Source: Arthrobacter sp. SLBN-100 (lineage in GTDB: Bacteria; Actinomycetota; Actinomycetes; Actinomycetales; Micrococcaceae). From it: a stretch of DNA of 64,000 bases. The position numbers and the translations under genes were made by a program. Shown here piece after piece: positions 9,004-17,143 of the stretch. Location: contig NZ_VFMY01000001.1 of the NCBI RefSeq assembly GCF_006715305.1, positions 1,550,001 through 1,614,000 on the forward strand, written 5' to 3'. Numbering within the stretch: position 1 is the stretch's first letter; each line of letters begins with the position of its first letter. The notes beneath the pieces were generated by a model. It was not told the origin of the DNA. It was given only the letters and a program-made list of their open reading frames with translations, and searched no databases.

Positions 9004-9152
9004 ACGCCCCATCACCTCCCGCACCCTTCCCACCAACGCCCCATCACCTCCCGCACCCTTCCCACCAACGCCCCATCACCTCCCGCACCCTTCCCACCAA
9101 CGCCCCATCACCTCCCGCACCCTTCCCACCAACGCCCCATCACCTCCCGCAC
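9004..9152 (-). repeat. Left 32-bp iterated array (about 4.7 units)
   Basis: Four complete 32-bp units start at 9004, 9036, 9068 and 9100, and a 21-bp partial starts at 9132; all are identical. Read on the minus strand each unit carries GGAGGTGATGGGGCGTT followed by GGTGGGAAGGGTGCG. The same core and the same 32-bp period recur in the opposite orientation at 10445-10588, so the two arrays bracket the DUF559 gene as inverted repeats. There are no spacers, so this is not a CRISPR array. The array begins 5 bp after the fhs stop. Confidence 0.9.
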
Positions 9153-9214
9153 TGGTCTCGCCTGGCTGTGGATAACTTCTGCAGCTGTACGGCCTTTTAG
9201 GCCACAATGCCAAC

Positions 9215-10168
9215 ATGCCCAACCCCGTTGATCTGCCCCAGCCGTTGGCTAATGCCCCATTCACATTCACCTCGGCGCTGGGTTTGGGCGTATCGGCCAG
9301 CAGACTCCGCGGACGTGATGTAGTCCATGTCAGCAGGGAGGTATACCGCCCGTCGGACTGGAGTTTTGAACTGGAAGCCGCGGCACGGGCGCTATCTGAA
9401 GTGTCACCGGGAGCTTGGATTTCGCACGTCACCGCAGCGCGTCTGCACTGTCAACTGCTGCCGGCCTGGCTAACGGACTCGACCGAACTGCATTTGAGCA
9501 AGCCCAAGCAGCTGCCCCAAGTGCGCCGGAAAGGCGTAATCGCACACAGCGTCATCGCGTGGGAGGACGAGATTGAATGCGTTGGTGGTATCCGGATCAG
9601 CACACGTTCCCGAACATGGCTCGACTTGGCGCGCCGGCTGTCGCTAACTGACTTGGTCTGCCTGGGGGATCAGATCATCCGCATCCCTCGAGCACAGTTT
9701 GAAGGCAGATCGGAGCCATACGACAGAATGGACGGGCTCCGTGCCTTAGTTGGGCGACACCCGAACCTTCAAGGCATTGTTCGCGCCCGTGAGGCACTCG
9801 AGCTGATGAGGGTTGGGGCTGATTCGGCACCCGAATCCATGCTCCGGCTAGCAATGGCGGCAGACGGAAGCATACCCGAGCCAGACCTACAGATATCGCT
9901 TAGGCCGGATGACCCCGCCTCCCCTACTGCCGACCTTGGCTACCGTCACCGTCGTCTCGCAATCCAATACGACGGCGGGCATCACCTTCTTGATGCACAA
10001 AAATTTAGCGACCGACGGCGGGACAAGGCCTTCGAATCAGCTGGCTGGACCGTTATGGTCTTCACCAAAGAGGACGCTGCTAACGACTTTGAACGCGCCA
10101 TTAAATTGATCAAGCGCTACCTGCGCACAGCGTGGACCGATTATCCGCAGGCAGCCGGTTTTGTTTGA
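9215..10168 (+). CDS. DUF559 nuclease-like protein with AbiEi-type N-terminal region
   Basis: 317 aa. The C-terminal 80 residues match the DUF559/Vsr-like restriction-endonuclease fold: ADLGYRHRRLAIQYDGGHH, then RRRDKAFESAGWTVMVF. The usual Glu of the E-Y/V-D-G motif is Gln here (IQYDG). The middle segment WISHVTAARLH resembles the SHxTAAxL signature seen in actinobacterial proteins labelled AbiEi-like antitoxins. Such genes are frequent in actinobacterial accessory DNA, with function unproven; nuclease or antitoxin activity is inference. It stands alone between inverted 32-bp arrays. Codon use looks less GC-biased than in neighbours, suggesting acquisition. CACAAT lies 6 nt before the ATG, so it may be leaderless. 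Confidence 0.8.
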   Translation: MPNPVDLPQPLANAPFTFTSALGLGVSASRLRGRDVVHVSREVYRPSDWSFELEAAARALSEVSPGAWISHVTAARLHCQLLPAWLTDSTELHLSKPKQLPQVRRKGVIAHSVIAWEDEIECVGGIRISTRSRTWLDLARRLSLTDLVCLGDQIIRIPRAQFEGRSEPYDRMDGLRALVGRHPNLQGIVRAREALELMRVGADSAPESMLRLAMAADGSIPEPDLQISLRPDDPASPTADLGYRHRRLAIQYDGGHHLLDAQKFSDRRRDKAFESAGWTVMVFTKEDAANDFERAIKLIKRYLRTAWTDYPQAAGFV

Positions 10169-10443
10169 TAGATGGCATCCCACGTCTTGCGCTGTTGGCG
10201 GCAGTTCAACCGGTGGTGCTTAAGCGGGACACGGCAAGTGCCGGTAGCGGCGACATGGGCACACCGGCGGGCGACGCCGTCGTGCATCTCCAGCAGCCAC
10301 AACTGCACCGAGAGCGCGGACCAGCTTATCCTTATCGCAGCCGTCGGTATGCACATGCACAGCCAACTGCTGTTGCGACGGCTTGCGCTCGCCCCAGCCA
10401 CAGCATCCGCCGCTATGCACCGGCTCTGGGTACTCCCGCCCTA
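10169..10443. other. Stretch without a recognisable gene between DUF559 gene and right array
   Basis: 275 bp following the DUF559 gene. Short open frames exist on both strands but none has a family signature, a ribosome binding site and coding-type composition together; several run straight into the repeat array. It could be a decayed gene end or the untranslated tail of the DUF559 transcript. I see no terminator or promoter I would defend here. Confidence 0.4.
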
Positions 10444-10444
10444 G

Positions 10445-10588
10445 GGAAGTGATGGGCCGTTCCGGGAAAAGACGCAGGACGTGATGGGGCGTTCCGGGAA
10501 AAGACGCAGGACGTGATGGGGCGTCTCCAGAAAAGGTGCAGGAGGTGATGGGGCGTTCCCGGAAAACCTGCGAAAGGTGATGGCGCGT
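10445..10588 (+). repeat. Right 32-bp iterated array (4.5 units), inverted relative to the left array
   Basis: Units start at 10445, 10477, 10509, 10541 and 10573 (last one partial), each exactly 32 bp. The consensus begins GGACGTGATGGGGCGTTCC and continues GGGAAAAGACGCA; all units keep GTGATGG followed by CG two bases later. Units are more divergent than in the left array. Most contain the small palindrome TTCCGGGAA or TTCCCGGAA. The core is on the plus strand here and on the minus strand at 9004-9152. Confidence 0.9.
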
Positions 10589-10601
10589 GTTAAGCCGCGA
10601 T

Positions 10602-10629
10602 GCTCCCCCACCCGGGCGGGTGAGGGAGC
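10602..10629 (-). terminator. Hairpin terminator of ino1
   Basis: GCTCCCCCACCC and GGGTGAGGGAGC form a 12-bp stem with one mismatch and a GGGC loop, 26 bp beyond the ino1 stop. There is no U-run, which is common for GC-rich actinobacterial terminators. Confidence 0.7.
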
Positions 10630-10654
10630 GTCGGGAACGGCAGGAGGGCGTCGC

Positions 10655-11740
10655 TTAGCGCTCGAGGTCGCCGCGGATGAAGGCTTCCACCTTTTCGCGG
10701 GCGAGGTCGTCATTGAACTGCTCCGGCGGGGACTTCATGAAGTAGCTCGACGCGGACAGCAGCGGGCCGCCGATGCCGCGGTCCAGCCCGATCTTGGCGG
10801 CGCGGATGGCGTCGATGATCACGCCGGCGGAGTTGGGTGAGTCCCAGACTTCCAGCTTGTATTCGAGCGATACAGGGGCGTCACCGAAGTTACGGCCCTC
10901 AAGGCGCACAAAGGCCCACTTGCGGTCATCCAGCCACTGGACGTAGTCGGACGGGCCGATGTGGACGTCCTTGGCAGCCAGTTCGGCCTCGACGTTGGAG
11001 GTCACGGCCTGGGTCTTGGAGATCTTCTTGGACTCCAGGCGGTCGCGCTCCAGCATGTTCTTGAAGTCCATGTTGCCGCCGACATTCAGCTGGTACGTGC
11101 GGTCCAGGGTGACACCGCGGTCTTCGAAGAGCTTGGCCATCACACGGTGCGTGATGGTTGCGCCGATCTGGCTCTTGATGTCATCGCCCACGATCGGCAC
11201 GCCTGCGGCGGTGAACTTGTCCGCCCATTCCTTGGTGCCGGCGATGAACACGGGCAGGGCGTTGACGAACGCAACGCCGGCGTCGATGGCGCACTGGGCG
11301 TAGAACTCGGCAGCTTCCTGGGAGCCGACGGGCAGGTAGCAGACCATGACGTCAACGGCAGCATCCTTGAGGGCCTGCACCACGTCCACCGGCTCTTGGG
11401 TGGACTGTTCGATGGTCTCGAGGTAGTACTTGCCGAGGCCGTCGAGGGTGTGGCCGCGCTGGACGGTGACGCCGGTGGGGGGCACGTCAGCGATCTTGAT
11501 GGTGTTGTTTTCGCTCGCCAGGATGGCGTCGGCAAGGTCAACGCCGACCTTCTTGCCGTCCACATCAAACGCGGCAACGAACTGAACGTCACCCACGTGA
11601 TACTGGCCGAACTCAACGTGCATCAGGCCCGGAATCGTGGCCTTGGGGTCGGCATCCTTGTAGTACTGGACGCCCTGGACCAGCGAAGCGGCGCAGTTTC
11701 CTACGCCGACGATTGCGACACGAATCGGATGTGAAGACAC
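10655..11740 (-). CDS. ino1: Inositol-3-phosphate synthase
   Basis: NAD-dependent cyclase converting glucose 6-phosphate to 1L-myo-inositol 1(3)-phosphate, used here for mycothiol (mshA is 3.4 kb away) and possibly for phosphatidylinositol. 361 aa, the compact prokaryotic form. Marks: NAD motif [13 protein letters not shown] at the N-terminus, [17 protein letters not shown], the [11 protein letters not shown] core and [13 protein letters not shown] in the catalytic half. The start is supported by AAAGGAG a few bases before the GTG at 11740. Single gene: a hairpin follows it and the reductase upstream has its own terminator. Confidence 0.95.
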   Translation of the reverse strand: MSSHPIRVAIVGVGNCAASLVQGVQYYKDADPKATIPGLMHVEFGQYHVGDVQFVAAFDVDGKKVGVDLADAILASENNTIKIADVPPTGVTVQRGHTLDGLGKYYLETIEQSTQEPVDVVQALKDAAVDVMVCYLPVGSQEAAEFYAQCAIDAGVAFVNALPVFIAGTKEWADKFTAAGVPIVGDDIKSQIGATITHRVMAKLFEDRGVTLDRTYQLNVGGNMDFKNMLERDRLESKKISKTQAVTSNVEAELAAKDVHIGPSDYVQWLDDRKWAFVRLEGRNFGDAPVSLEYKLEVWDSPNSAGVIIDAIRAAKIGLDRGIGGPLLSASSYFMKSPPEQFNDDLAREKVEAFIRGDLER

Positions 11741-11850
11741 GGAACTCCTTTAGGACAAAACGTCAGCCGGCCGGTTTCGGCTTCGAAGAAAGTACGACGA
11801 CGGCCGGCAGGCTCGGCGCCGCACGGCGCCTTTTCATAGTACCCAACAGA

Positions 11851-11880
11851 GTGGGACGGGGGCTTGTTCCCCCGTCCCAC
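11851..11880 (-). terminator. Perfect 12-bp hairpin after the aldo/keto reductase
   Basis: GTGGGACGGGGG, loop CTTGTT, CCCCCGTCCCAC. It is 23 bp beyond the reductase stop (11904) and before the ino1 promoter region, so it should end reductase transcription. CTTTT follows on the plus strand, so it may work in both directions, although no plus-strand gene reads into it. Confidence 0.75.
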
Positions 11881-11903
11881 CTTTTGGAATGACAGGGCGG
11901 AAA

Positions 11904-12953
11904 TCAGACCGGCTGTTTCCAGAGGTTGATGTCCGATTCCACGGCGAACTCGTCGATGGCAGTCAACTCGTCGGCAGTGAATTGGAGGTTGTTGATGGCG
12001 GACAGGCTGTCCTCCAACTGCGAAACGCTGGACGCACCAATCAATGCCGAGGTCACGGGCGATCCCGTTGGCTGGTCCCGCAGGACCCAGGCGATGGCCA
12101 TCTGCGCCAGCGTCTGCCCGCGCCCCTCGGCGATGGCGTGCAGGCCGCGGATCCGCTCCAGCTTCTCGTCCGTGATGGCATCCTCGGACAGGAACCGGGC
12201 CTTCGCGGCCCGGGAGTCAGCCGGAATCCCGTTCAGGTAGCGGTTGGTGAGCATGCCCTGGGCCAGTGGCGAGAAGGCGATGGAGCCCGCCCCCACCTGG
12301 TCCAGTGCTTCGTACAGGTTGGGGCTGCCGTTCTCGGTCCAGCGGTTGAGCATGGAGTAACTGGGCTGGTGGATCAGCAACGGCGTGCCGAGTTCCTTGA
12401 GGATCCGGGCTGCCTCCAGGGTCTGTTCGGGGGTGTAGGAGGAGATACCGGCATAGAGCGCTTTGCCCGAACGCACGGCATAATCGAGGGCGCCCATGGT
12501 CTCTTCCAGCGGAGTTTCCGGGTCCGGCCTGTGGCTGTAGAAGATATCCACGTAGTCCAGGCCCATCCGCTGCAGCGACTGGTCAAGGCTGGAGATCAGG
12601 TACTTGCGGGAGCCCCATTCCCCGTAGGGGCCGGGCCACATGTAGTAGCCGGCCTTCGTGGAGATCACCAGTTCGTCGCGGTAGGGCTTGAAGTCCTCCT
12701 GCAAGTGGCGGCCGAAGTTGGTTTCGGCGGAGCCGTCCGGGGGCCCGTAGTTGTTGGCTAGGTCGAAGTGGTTCACGCCCAGGTCGAAGGCGCGGCGCAG
12801 AATGGCGCGCTGTTCGTCGAAGCGCTTGTCGTCGCCGAAATTGTGCCAAAGGCCCAGCGAGATCGCCGGGAGTTTCAGGCCGCTGCGTCCGAGGCGGCGG
12901 TAGGGCATGGATTCGTAGCGGTTTTCCGCCGCGGAATAAGTCATACGTTCCAT
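11904..12953 (-). CDS. Aldo/keto reductase, L-glyceraldehyde-3-phosphate reductase type
   Basis: NADPH-dependent oxidoreductase with a TIM barrel, 349 aa. The catalytic tetrad is visible: Asp and Tyr in HFDLANNYGPPDG, Lys in VISTKAGY, His in IFYSHRPDP. The cofactor region ALIGASSVSQLEDSL is near the C-terminus. The pattern YRRLGRSGLKLPAISLGLWHNFG at the start and MWPGPYGEWGSRKYL in the middle match the YghZ-like subgroup, which reduces L-glyceraldehyde 3-phosphate and other aldehydes. The physiological substrate is unproven. An in-frame ATG 9 bases further in (MTYSAAEN) is an alternative start. Transcribed alone. Confidence 0.9.
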   Translation of the reverse strand: MERMTYSAAENRYESMPYRRLGRSGLKLPAISLGLWHNFGDDKRFDEQRAILRRAFDLGVNHFDLANNYGPPDGSAETNFGRHLQEDFKPYRDELVISTKAGYYMWPGPYGEWGSRKYLISSLDQSLQRMGLDYVDIFYSHRPDPETPLEETMGALDYAVRSGKALYAGISSYTPEQTLEAARILKELGTPLLIHQPSYSMLNRWTENGSPNLYEALDQVGAGSIAFSPLAQGMLTNRYLNGIPADSRAAKARFLSEDAITDEKLERIRGLHAIAEGRGQTLAQMAIAWVLRDQPTGSPVTSALIGASSVSQLEDSLSAINNLQFTADELTAIDEFAVESDINLWKQPV

Positions 12954-12990
12954 CCTGCCAGTTGTGACCGGCGCTACACATGATGGCCGG

Positions 12991-13036
12991 AAAAGTTACG
13001 CGGCCGGCTGACATCGCTCCCCGCGGCGTAACTTTT
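12991..13036 (-). terminator. Inverted repeat, probable treZ terminator
   Basis: AAAAGTTACGC at 12991-13001 is the exact reverse complement of GCGTAACTTTT at 13026-13036, with a GC-rich interval that extends the stem imperfectly. It sits 14 bp beyond the treZ stop and before the aldo/keto reductase start; read on the minus strand the stem ends in TTTT. An operator for the reductase promoter is the alternative. Confidence 0.55.
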
Positions 13037-13049
13037 GCAGCCCGGTAAA

Positions 13050-14819
13050 TCAGGACTTGAGGATCGCCGCGCTCCACGGCGCCAGGGCGAGGGCATTACC
13101 ATCAAGGCCGGTCCCCTCATCGGTGGCCAGCAGGACCCTCCCGGAAACGTCGTCCAGCCGCAGCTTGGCGTCGGAGAAGTTCAGCAGCACCTCGACGCTC
13201 CCCCGGCGGAACCGCAGCCAGCGTGCGTCGTCGTCGAACGCCACGTCCGTCTCCCCGAAGCCAGGCCCGGCAAGCTCGGAATGCTCCCGCCGCAGCGCGG
13301 TCAGTGACCGGTAGAGGTCCAGCAGCCGGGCGTGGTCCCCGTTGGCTGCCTCGTCCCAGTTGAGCTTGGACCGGCGGAAGGTCTCCGGATCCTGGGGGTC
13401 GGGCACGACGGCGGGATCCCACCCCATGCGCTCGAACTCCTTGATGCGGCCTTCCGCGGTGGCCTCGCCCAGCTCCGGTTCGGGATGTGAGGTGAAGAAC
13501 TGCCACGGCGTGCTCGCGGCGAACTCCTCTCCCATAAACAGCATCGGCGTGAAAGGCGACGTCAGCGTGATCACCGCAGCAACCGCCAGCTGCCCGTAGG
13601 ACAGCGACTGCGAGAGCCGGTCCCCTGTGGCCCGGTTGCCGATCTGGTCGTGGTTCTGGTTGCACACCACCAGCGCCGCGGGGTGGGCCAAAGCAGGATT
13701 GACGGGCCGGCCGTGGTGCCGGCCGCGGAAGCTGGAGTAGCTGCCGTCGTGCAGGAAGCCGTCCCTGAGGACCTTTGCCAGCACCGCGAGGGACTGGAAG
13801 TCCCCGTAATAGCCGGTGGTCTCGCCGCTGACATTCACGTGCACCGCATGGTGGAAGTCGTCACTCCACTGCCCGTCCAGCCCGTAGCCGTTGGCGTCGC
13901 GGGGGTAGATCAGGCGCGGGTTGTTCAGGTCCGACTCGGCGATCAGGATTTTCGGCAGCCCGGTTTCGGCCGAAATGGCATCACCCAGGGCACCGAAGTC
14001 CTCCAGGATGTGCACGGCCCGCTCATCGCGCAGGGCGTGCACGGCATCCAGCCGGAGCCCGTCCACGTGGTAGTCCCGGAGCCACAGCGCGAGGTTGTCC
14101 AGGATGTACTCGCGCACCACGTCCGAGCCGGGGCCGTCCAGGTTCACGGAGTCGCCCCACGTGTTGGCGTCCCCCTGCTTCAGGTACGGGCCGAACTTCG
14201 GCAGGTAGTTGCCGCTGGGGCCGAGATGGTTGTACACCACGTCCTGGATGACGCCGAGGCCGGCGGCGTGGGCTGCGTCCACAAACCGCTGGTAGGCAGC
14301 CGGGCCGCCGTAACCCTCGTGGACCGCGTACCACTGCACGCCGTCGTAGCCCCAGTTGTGGGTGCCGTTGAAGCCGTTGACCGGCAGCAGTTCCACGAAG
14401 TCGATGCCGAGGTCCGCCAGGTAGTCCAGCTTTCCGGCGGCGGCCTCCAGCGTCCCCTCGGGAGTGAACGTACCCACGTGCAGTTCGTAGATGACCGAGC
14501 CCTGCAGGTCCTTGCCCTTCCAGCCCGCGTCCTGCCAGCTGTGGGCGGCCGGGTCAAAGGTCCTGGACAACTCGTGGACGCCAGTGGGCAGCCGCCGCGA
14601 GCGCGGATCCGGAAGCGGATGGCCGTCCCCGTCCAGCAGGTAGCCGTAGTCCACCTCGCCCTCCCCCGGAGCGTCCGGAGCCGTCCACCACCCCTCGTGC
14701 CCGGGCGCCGTTTCCTTCTTCAGCATCGGGTACTGCCGTCCGTTCGCCTGCAGGATCACCGAATGCGCGTCCGGGGCCCAGACGTCGAAACGCCCGGGCC
14801 CGCTGTTGACGAGGGTCAT
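13050..14819 (-). CDS. treZ: Malto-oligosyltrehalose trehalohydrolase
   Basis: GH13 enzyme releasing trehalose from maltooligosyl-trehalose made by TreY. 589 aa, with an N-terminal beta-sandwich ([17 protein letters not shown]) and an alpha-amylase barrel. The nucleophile Asp lies in [11 protein letters not shown], the acid/base Glu in ILIAESDLN, and [18 protein letters not shown] is the third active-site segment. Last gene of glgX-treY-treZ; its ATG overlaps the treY stop by 4 nt. Trehalose is a compatible solute and stress protectant. Confidence 0.95.
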   Translation of the reverse strand: MTLVNSGPGRFDVWAPDAHSVILQANGRQYPMLKKETAPGHEGWWTAPDAPGEGEVDYGYLLDGDGHPLPDPRSRRLPTGVHELSRTFDPAAHSWQDAGWKGKDLQGSVIYELHVGTFTPEGTLEAAAGKLDYLADLGIDFVELLPVNGFNGTHNWGYDGVQWYAVHEGYGGPAAYQRFVDAAHAAGLGVIQDVVYNHLGPSGNYLPKFGPYLKQGDANTWGDSVNLDGPGSDVVREYILDNLALWLRDYHVDGLRLDAVHALRDERAVHILEDFGALGDAISAETGLPKILIAESDLNNPRLIYPRDANGYGLDGQWSDDFHHAVHVNVSGETTGYYGDFQSLAVLAKVLRDGFLHDGSYSSFRGRHHGRPVNPALAHPAALVVCNQNHDQIGNRATGDRLSQSLSYGQLAVAAVITLTSPFTPMLFMGEEFAASTPWQFFTSHPEPELGEATAEGRIKEFERMGWDPAVVPDPQDPETFRRSKLNWDEAANGDHARLLDLYRSLTALRREHSELAGPGFGETDVAFDDDARWLRFRRGSVEVLLNFSDAKLRLDDVSGRVLLATDEGTGLDGNALALAPWSAAILKS

Positions 14820-17143
14820 GCCTGTTCTCCATCCACCGGTACCAGCAAGGCCACCGGGTAGGTACCCAGGATCTCCGCCACCGAAACGATGCCGGCTCCG
14901 TACCCGGTGCCGGTGAGCTCGTCACGCATGGCCATGGAAAGTTCGACGGCGGTGTCCCGCCAGCCGCCGCCGGCCGCCAGTCCGGCGGGCAGCCGGGTGG
15001 CCAGCGTCAGCGCGCCCGGAGTCCCTTCCGTGCCGCGGTGGAACGCGATCAGATGCCCTGCAGCAGCGCCGGACGCGGTGACCGGGGTGTAGGCCTGGAA
15101 CAGTTCGGGCCGGTCGCGACGGAGCCGGAGTGCGCGGGAGGTGACCAGAAGCTTGCTGGCCTCCGTTCCCGCCTCAGGCAACGTCCCGCCGTCGAGCTTT
15201 GCCAACTGCTCCTGGCGCGCCGCGAAGTCCACGGGACGCCGGTTGTCCGGGTCCGTCAGGGACCGTTCCCAGAACTCGCTGCCCTGGTACACGTCCGGGA
15301 CGCCGGGCATGGTCAGCTGCACCAGCTTGGCGGACACCGAGTTGGTCACGGCATAGGAATTGATCCGTGAAACGAAGTCCTCCACCACCTTGGAGACGCG
15401 GGCGTCGTCGAACGCTGCATCAACGCCGGCCTTGACCTGGGACTCGAACTCCTCGTCGGGGTCCGTCCACTTGGTGGAGTTGCCGGCTTCCCGGGCAGCC
15501 TTTTCGGCATAGCCCTGCAGCCGTTCCCTGCTCGCCGGCCACGCTCCGACGATGGCCTGCCACAGCAGGTTTTCGTACGGGCCGTCCGGAATCGGCGCCA
15601 GCTCGCGGAGCCGGTTCAGGGCAGCCGTCCAGTCTTGAGGCAGTTCGGCGATGACCGAGATCCTGGCCCTGGCGTCCTCGCTGCGCTTGGTGTCGTGCGT
15701 GGACAACGTGGTCATGGACAGGGGAAGCTGTTCCTGCCGCCGGATCATCCGGCGGTGGAACTCTTCAGGAGAAACGGCAAATTCGGTAGGTTCAGCTCCC
15801 ACCTCCGTCAGCGTGCCCAGCCGGGTGTAGCGGTAAAAGGCGGTGTCCTCCACGCCCTTCGCCATCACCATTCCCGAGGTTTGCTGGAACCGGACCGCGA
15901 TGGGATTGGCCGGGTCCAGGAGCAGCGGCAGCAGCGTCCCCACGGCGACCTCCAGCTCAGGCCGGTAGGCCGCGGCGGACTCGCAGGCTTCCTTAAGGAT
16001 CTCCGCGCCGGTGGGCAGGTAGCTCCGGTAGACCGGGAAAGCGGCGATGATTTCCGCCAGGGCGTCAGCCGCCTGTTCCACCGACAAACCGTGGGACTCC
16101 GGTACCAGACGGGCCAGGCGCAGCATCTCGGAGCGGAGGATGCCGTCCGCGATCATGCGTTTGGTGCCCCGGATCATCTCGGCATAGTCAGCGGGAACCG
16201 CGGAGCCCCTCAGCTTGGCGTCCAGGTCATCGAGCGCCTGCTGGCCGGCGGGATCAACGAAAATCCGGTCCACGTCCGCCAGGGCGTCATACCCGGTGGT
16301 GCCCTCCGTGGCGAAGTCCTGGGGCAGGACTTCGCCCGGCTCCAGGATCTTTTCCACCAGGATGTAGGCCCCTCCGCTGAGGTCCTTCAGCCAGCGCAGG
16401 TAGCCTGCAGGATCGGCCAGGCCGTCCGGGTGGTCCACGCGCAGCCCGTCCACCAGCCCCTCGCGGGTCCAGCGGCCCACCTCGGCATGGGCTTCCTCGA
16501 ACACGCGCGGATTTTCCACCCGGATCCCCGCCAACGTTGTGACGGCGAAAAAGCGGCGGTAGTTCAGCTCGGCGTCGGCGCGGCGCCAGCCGATCAGCTC
16601 GTAGTGCTGGCGGCCGTGGACCTCCAGCGGGGAATCGCCGTTCGAATATGTGCCTTCGGCGATCGGGAAGCGGTGGTCGTAGTAGCGGAGCTCGCCATCC
16701 TTGATCTCCAGCTTGTCCAGGTCCCCGTCCGAACCCAGCATCGGCAGGCGGATCTTCCCGCCGGCCAGGTCCCACTCGACGTCAAAAGCGTCCGCGTACG
16801 GTGAGTCCTGCCCTTCCTTCAGGAGGGACCACCACCAAGGGTTCTGTGCCGGAGTGGCAACGCCCACGTGGTTGGGAACGATGTCCACCAGGACACCCAT
16901 GCCGTGTTCGCGGGCGGCCTTGGACAAGGCCAGCAGCCCTTCGGGGCCGCCCCGCTCCGGGTCCACAGCGGAGGGGTCGGTCACGTCGTAACCGTGGTCC
17001 GAGCCCTGCTCCGCGGTGAGGATGGGCGAGAGGTACACCCAATCGGCCCCGAGCGATTTCAGGTACGGAACCGTTTCGGCAGCATCAAACAGGGTGAAGC
17101 TCCTGCGGATCTGGAGGCGGTAGGTGGAGGCGGGCACCCTCAT
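14816..17143 (-). CDS. treY: Maltooligosyl-trehalose synthase
   Basis: GH13-family intramolecular transglucosylase that turns the reducing-end alpha-1,4 bond of a maltodextrin into an alpha,alpha-1,1 bond. 775 aa. It begins [12 protein letters not shown] and has the first barrel segment [17 protein letters not shown], the nucleophile in [13 protein letters not shown] and the acid/base Glu in [28 protein letters not shown] is typical of TreY. It overlaps glgX and treZ by 4 nt each, so the operon is translationally coupled. Confidence 0.96.
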   Translation of the reverse strand: MRVPASTYRLQIRRSFTLFDAAETVPYLKSLGADWVYLSPILTAEQGSDHGYDVTDPSAVDPERGGPEGLLALSKAAREHGMGVLVDIVPNHVGVATPAQNPWWWSLLKEGQDSPYADAFDVEWDLAGGKIRLPMLGSDGDLDKLEIKDGELRYYDHRFPIAEGTYSNGDSPLEVHGRQHYELIGWRRADAELNYRRFFAVTTLAGIRVENPRVFEEAHAEVGRWTREGLVDGLRVDHPDGLADPAGYLRWLKDLSGGAYILVEKILEPGEVLPQDFATEGTTGYDALADVDRIFVDPAGQQALDDLDAKLRGSAVPADYAEMIRGTKRMIADGILRSEMLRLARLVPESHGLSVEQAADALAEIIAAFPVYRSYLPTGAEILKEACESAAAYRPELEVAVGTLLPLLLDPANPIAVRFQQTSGMVMAKGVEDTAFYRYTRLGTLTEVGAEPTEFAVSPEEFHRRMIRRQEQLPLSMTTLSTHDTKRSEDARARISVIAELPQDWTAALNRLRELAPIPDGPYENLLWQAIVGAWPASRERLQGYAEKAAREAGNSTKWTDPDEEFESQVKAGVDAAFDDARVSKVVEDFVSRINSYAVTNSVSAKLVQLTMPGVPDVYQGSEFWERSLTDPDNRRPVDFAARQEQLAKLDGGTLPEAGTEASKLLVTSRALRLRRDRPELFQAYTPVTASGAAAGHLIAFHRGTEGTPGALTLATRLPAGLAAGGGWRDTAVELSMAMRDELTGTGYGAGIVSVAEILGTYPVALLVPVDGEQA

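Noticed and set aside
9004..9152. Possible CRISPR array
   Set aside because: Repeats are directly contiguous with a 32-bp period and no variable spacers; no cas genes nearby.
10132..10452. Small open frames on both strands after the DUF559 gene
   Set aside because: No Shine-Dalgarno, no conserved motif, and they run into the repeat array or overlap the DUF559 gene.
10441..10713. 90-codon minus-strand frame through the right repeat array
   Set aside because: Its protein is a translation of the 32-bp repeats plus the ino1 terminator hairpin; a repeat of 32 bp also shifts frame from unit to unit, so no repeated peptide is kept.
15635..16804. 389-codon plus-strand frame opposite treY
   Set aside because: Antisense to a well-defined GH13 enzyme; Gly/Arg/Gln-rich shadow composition.
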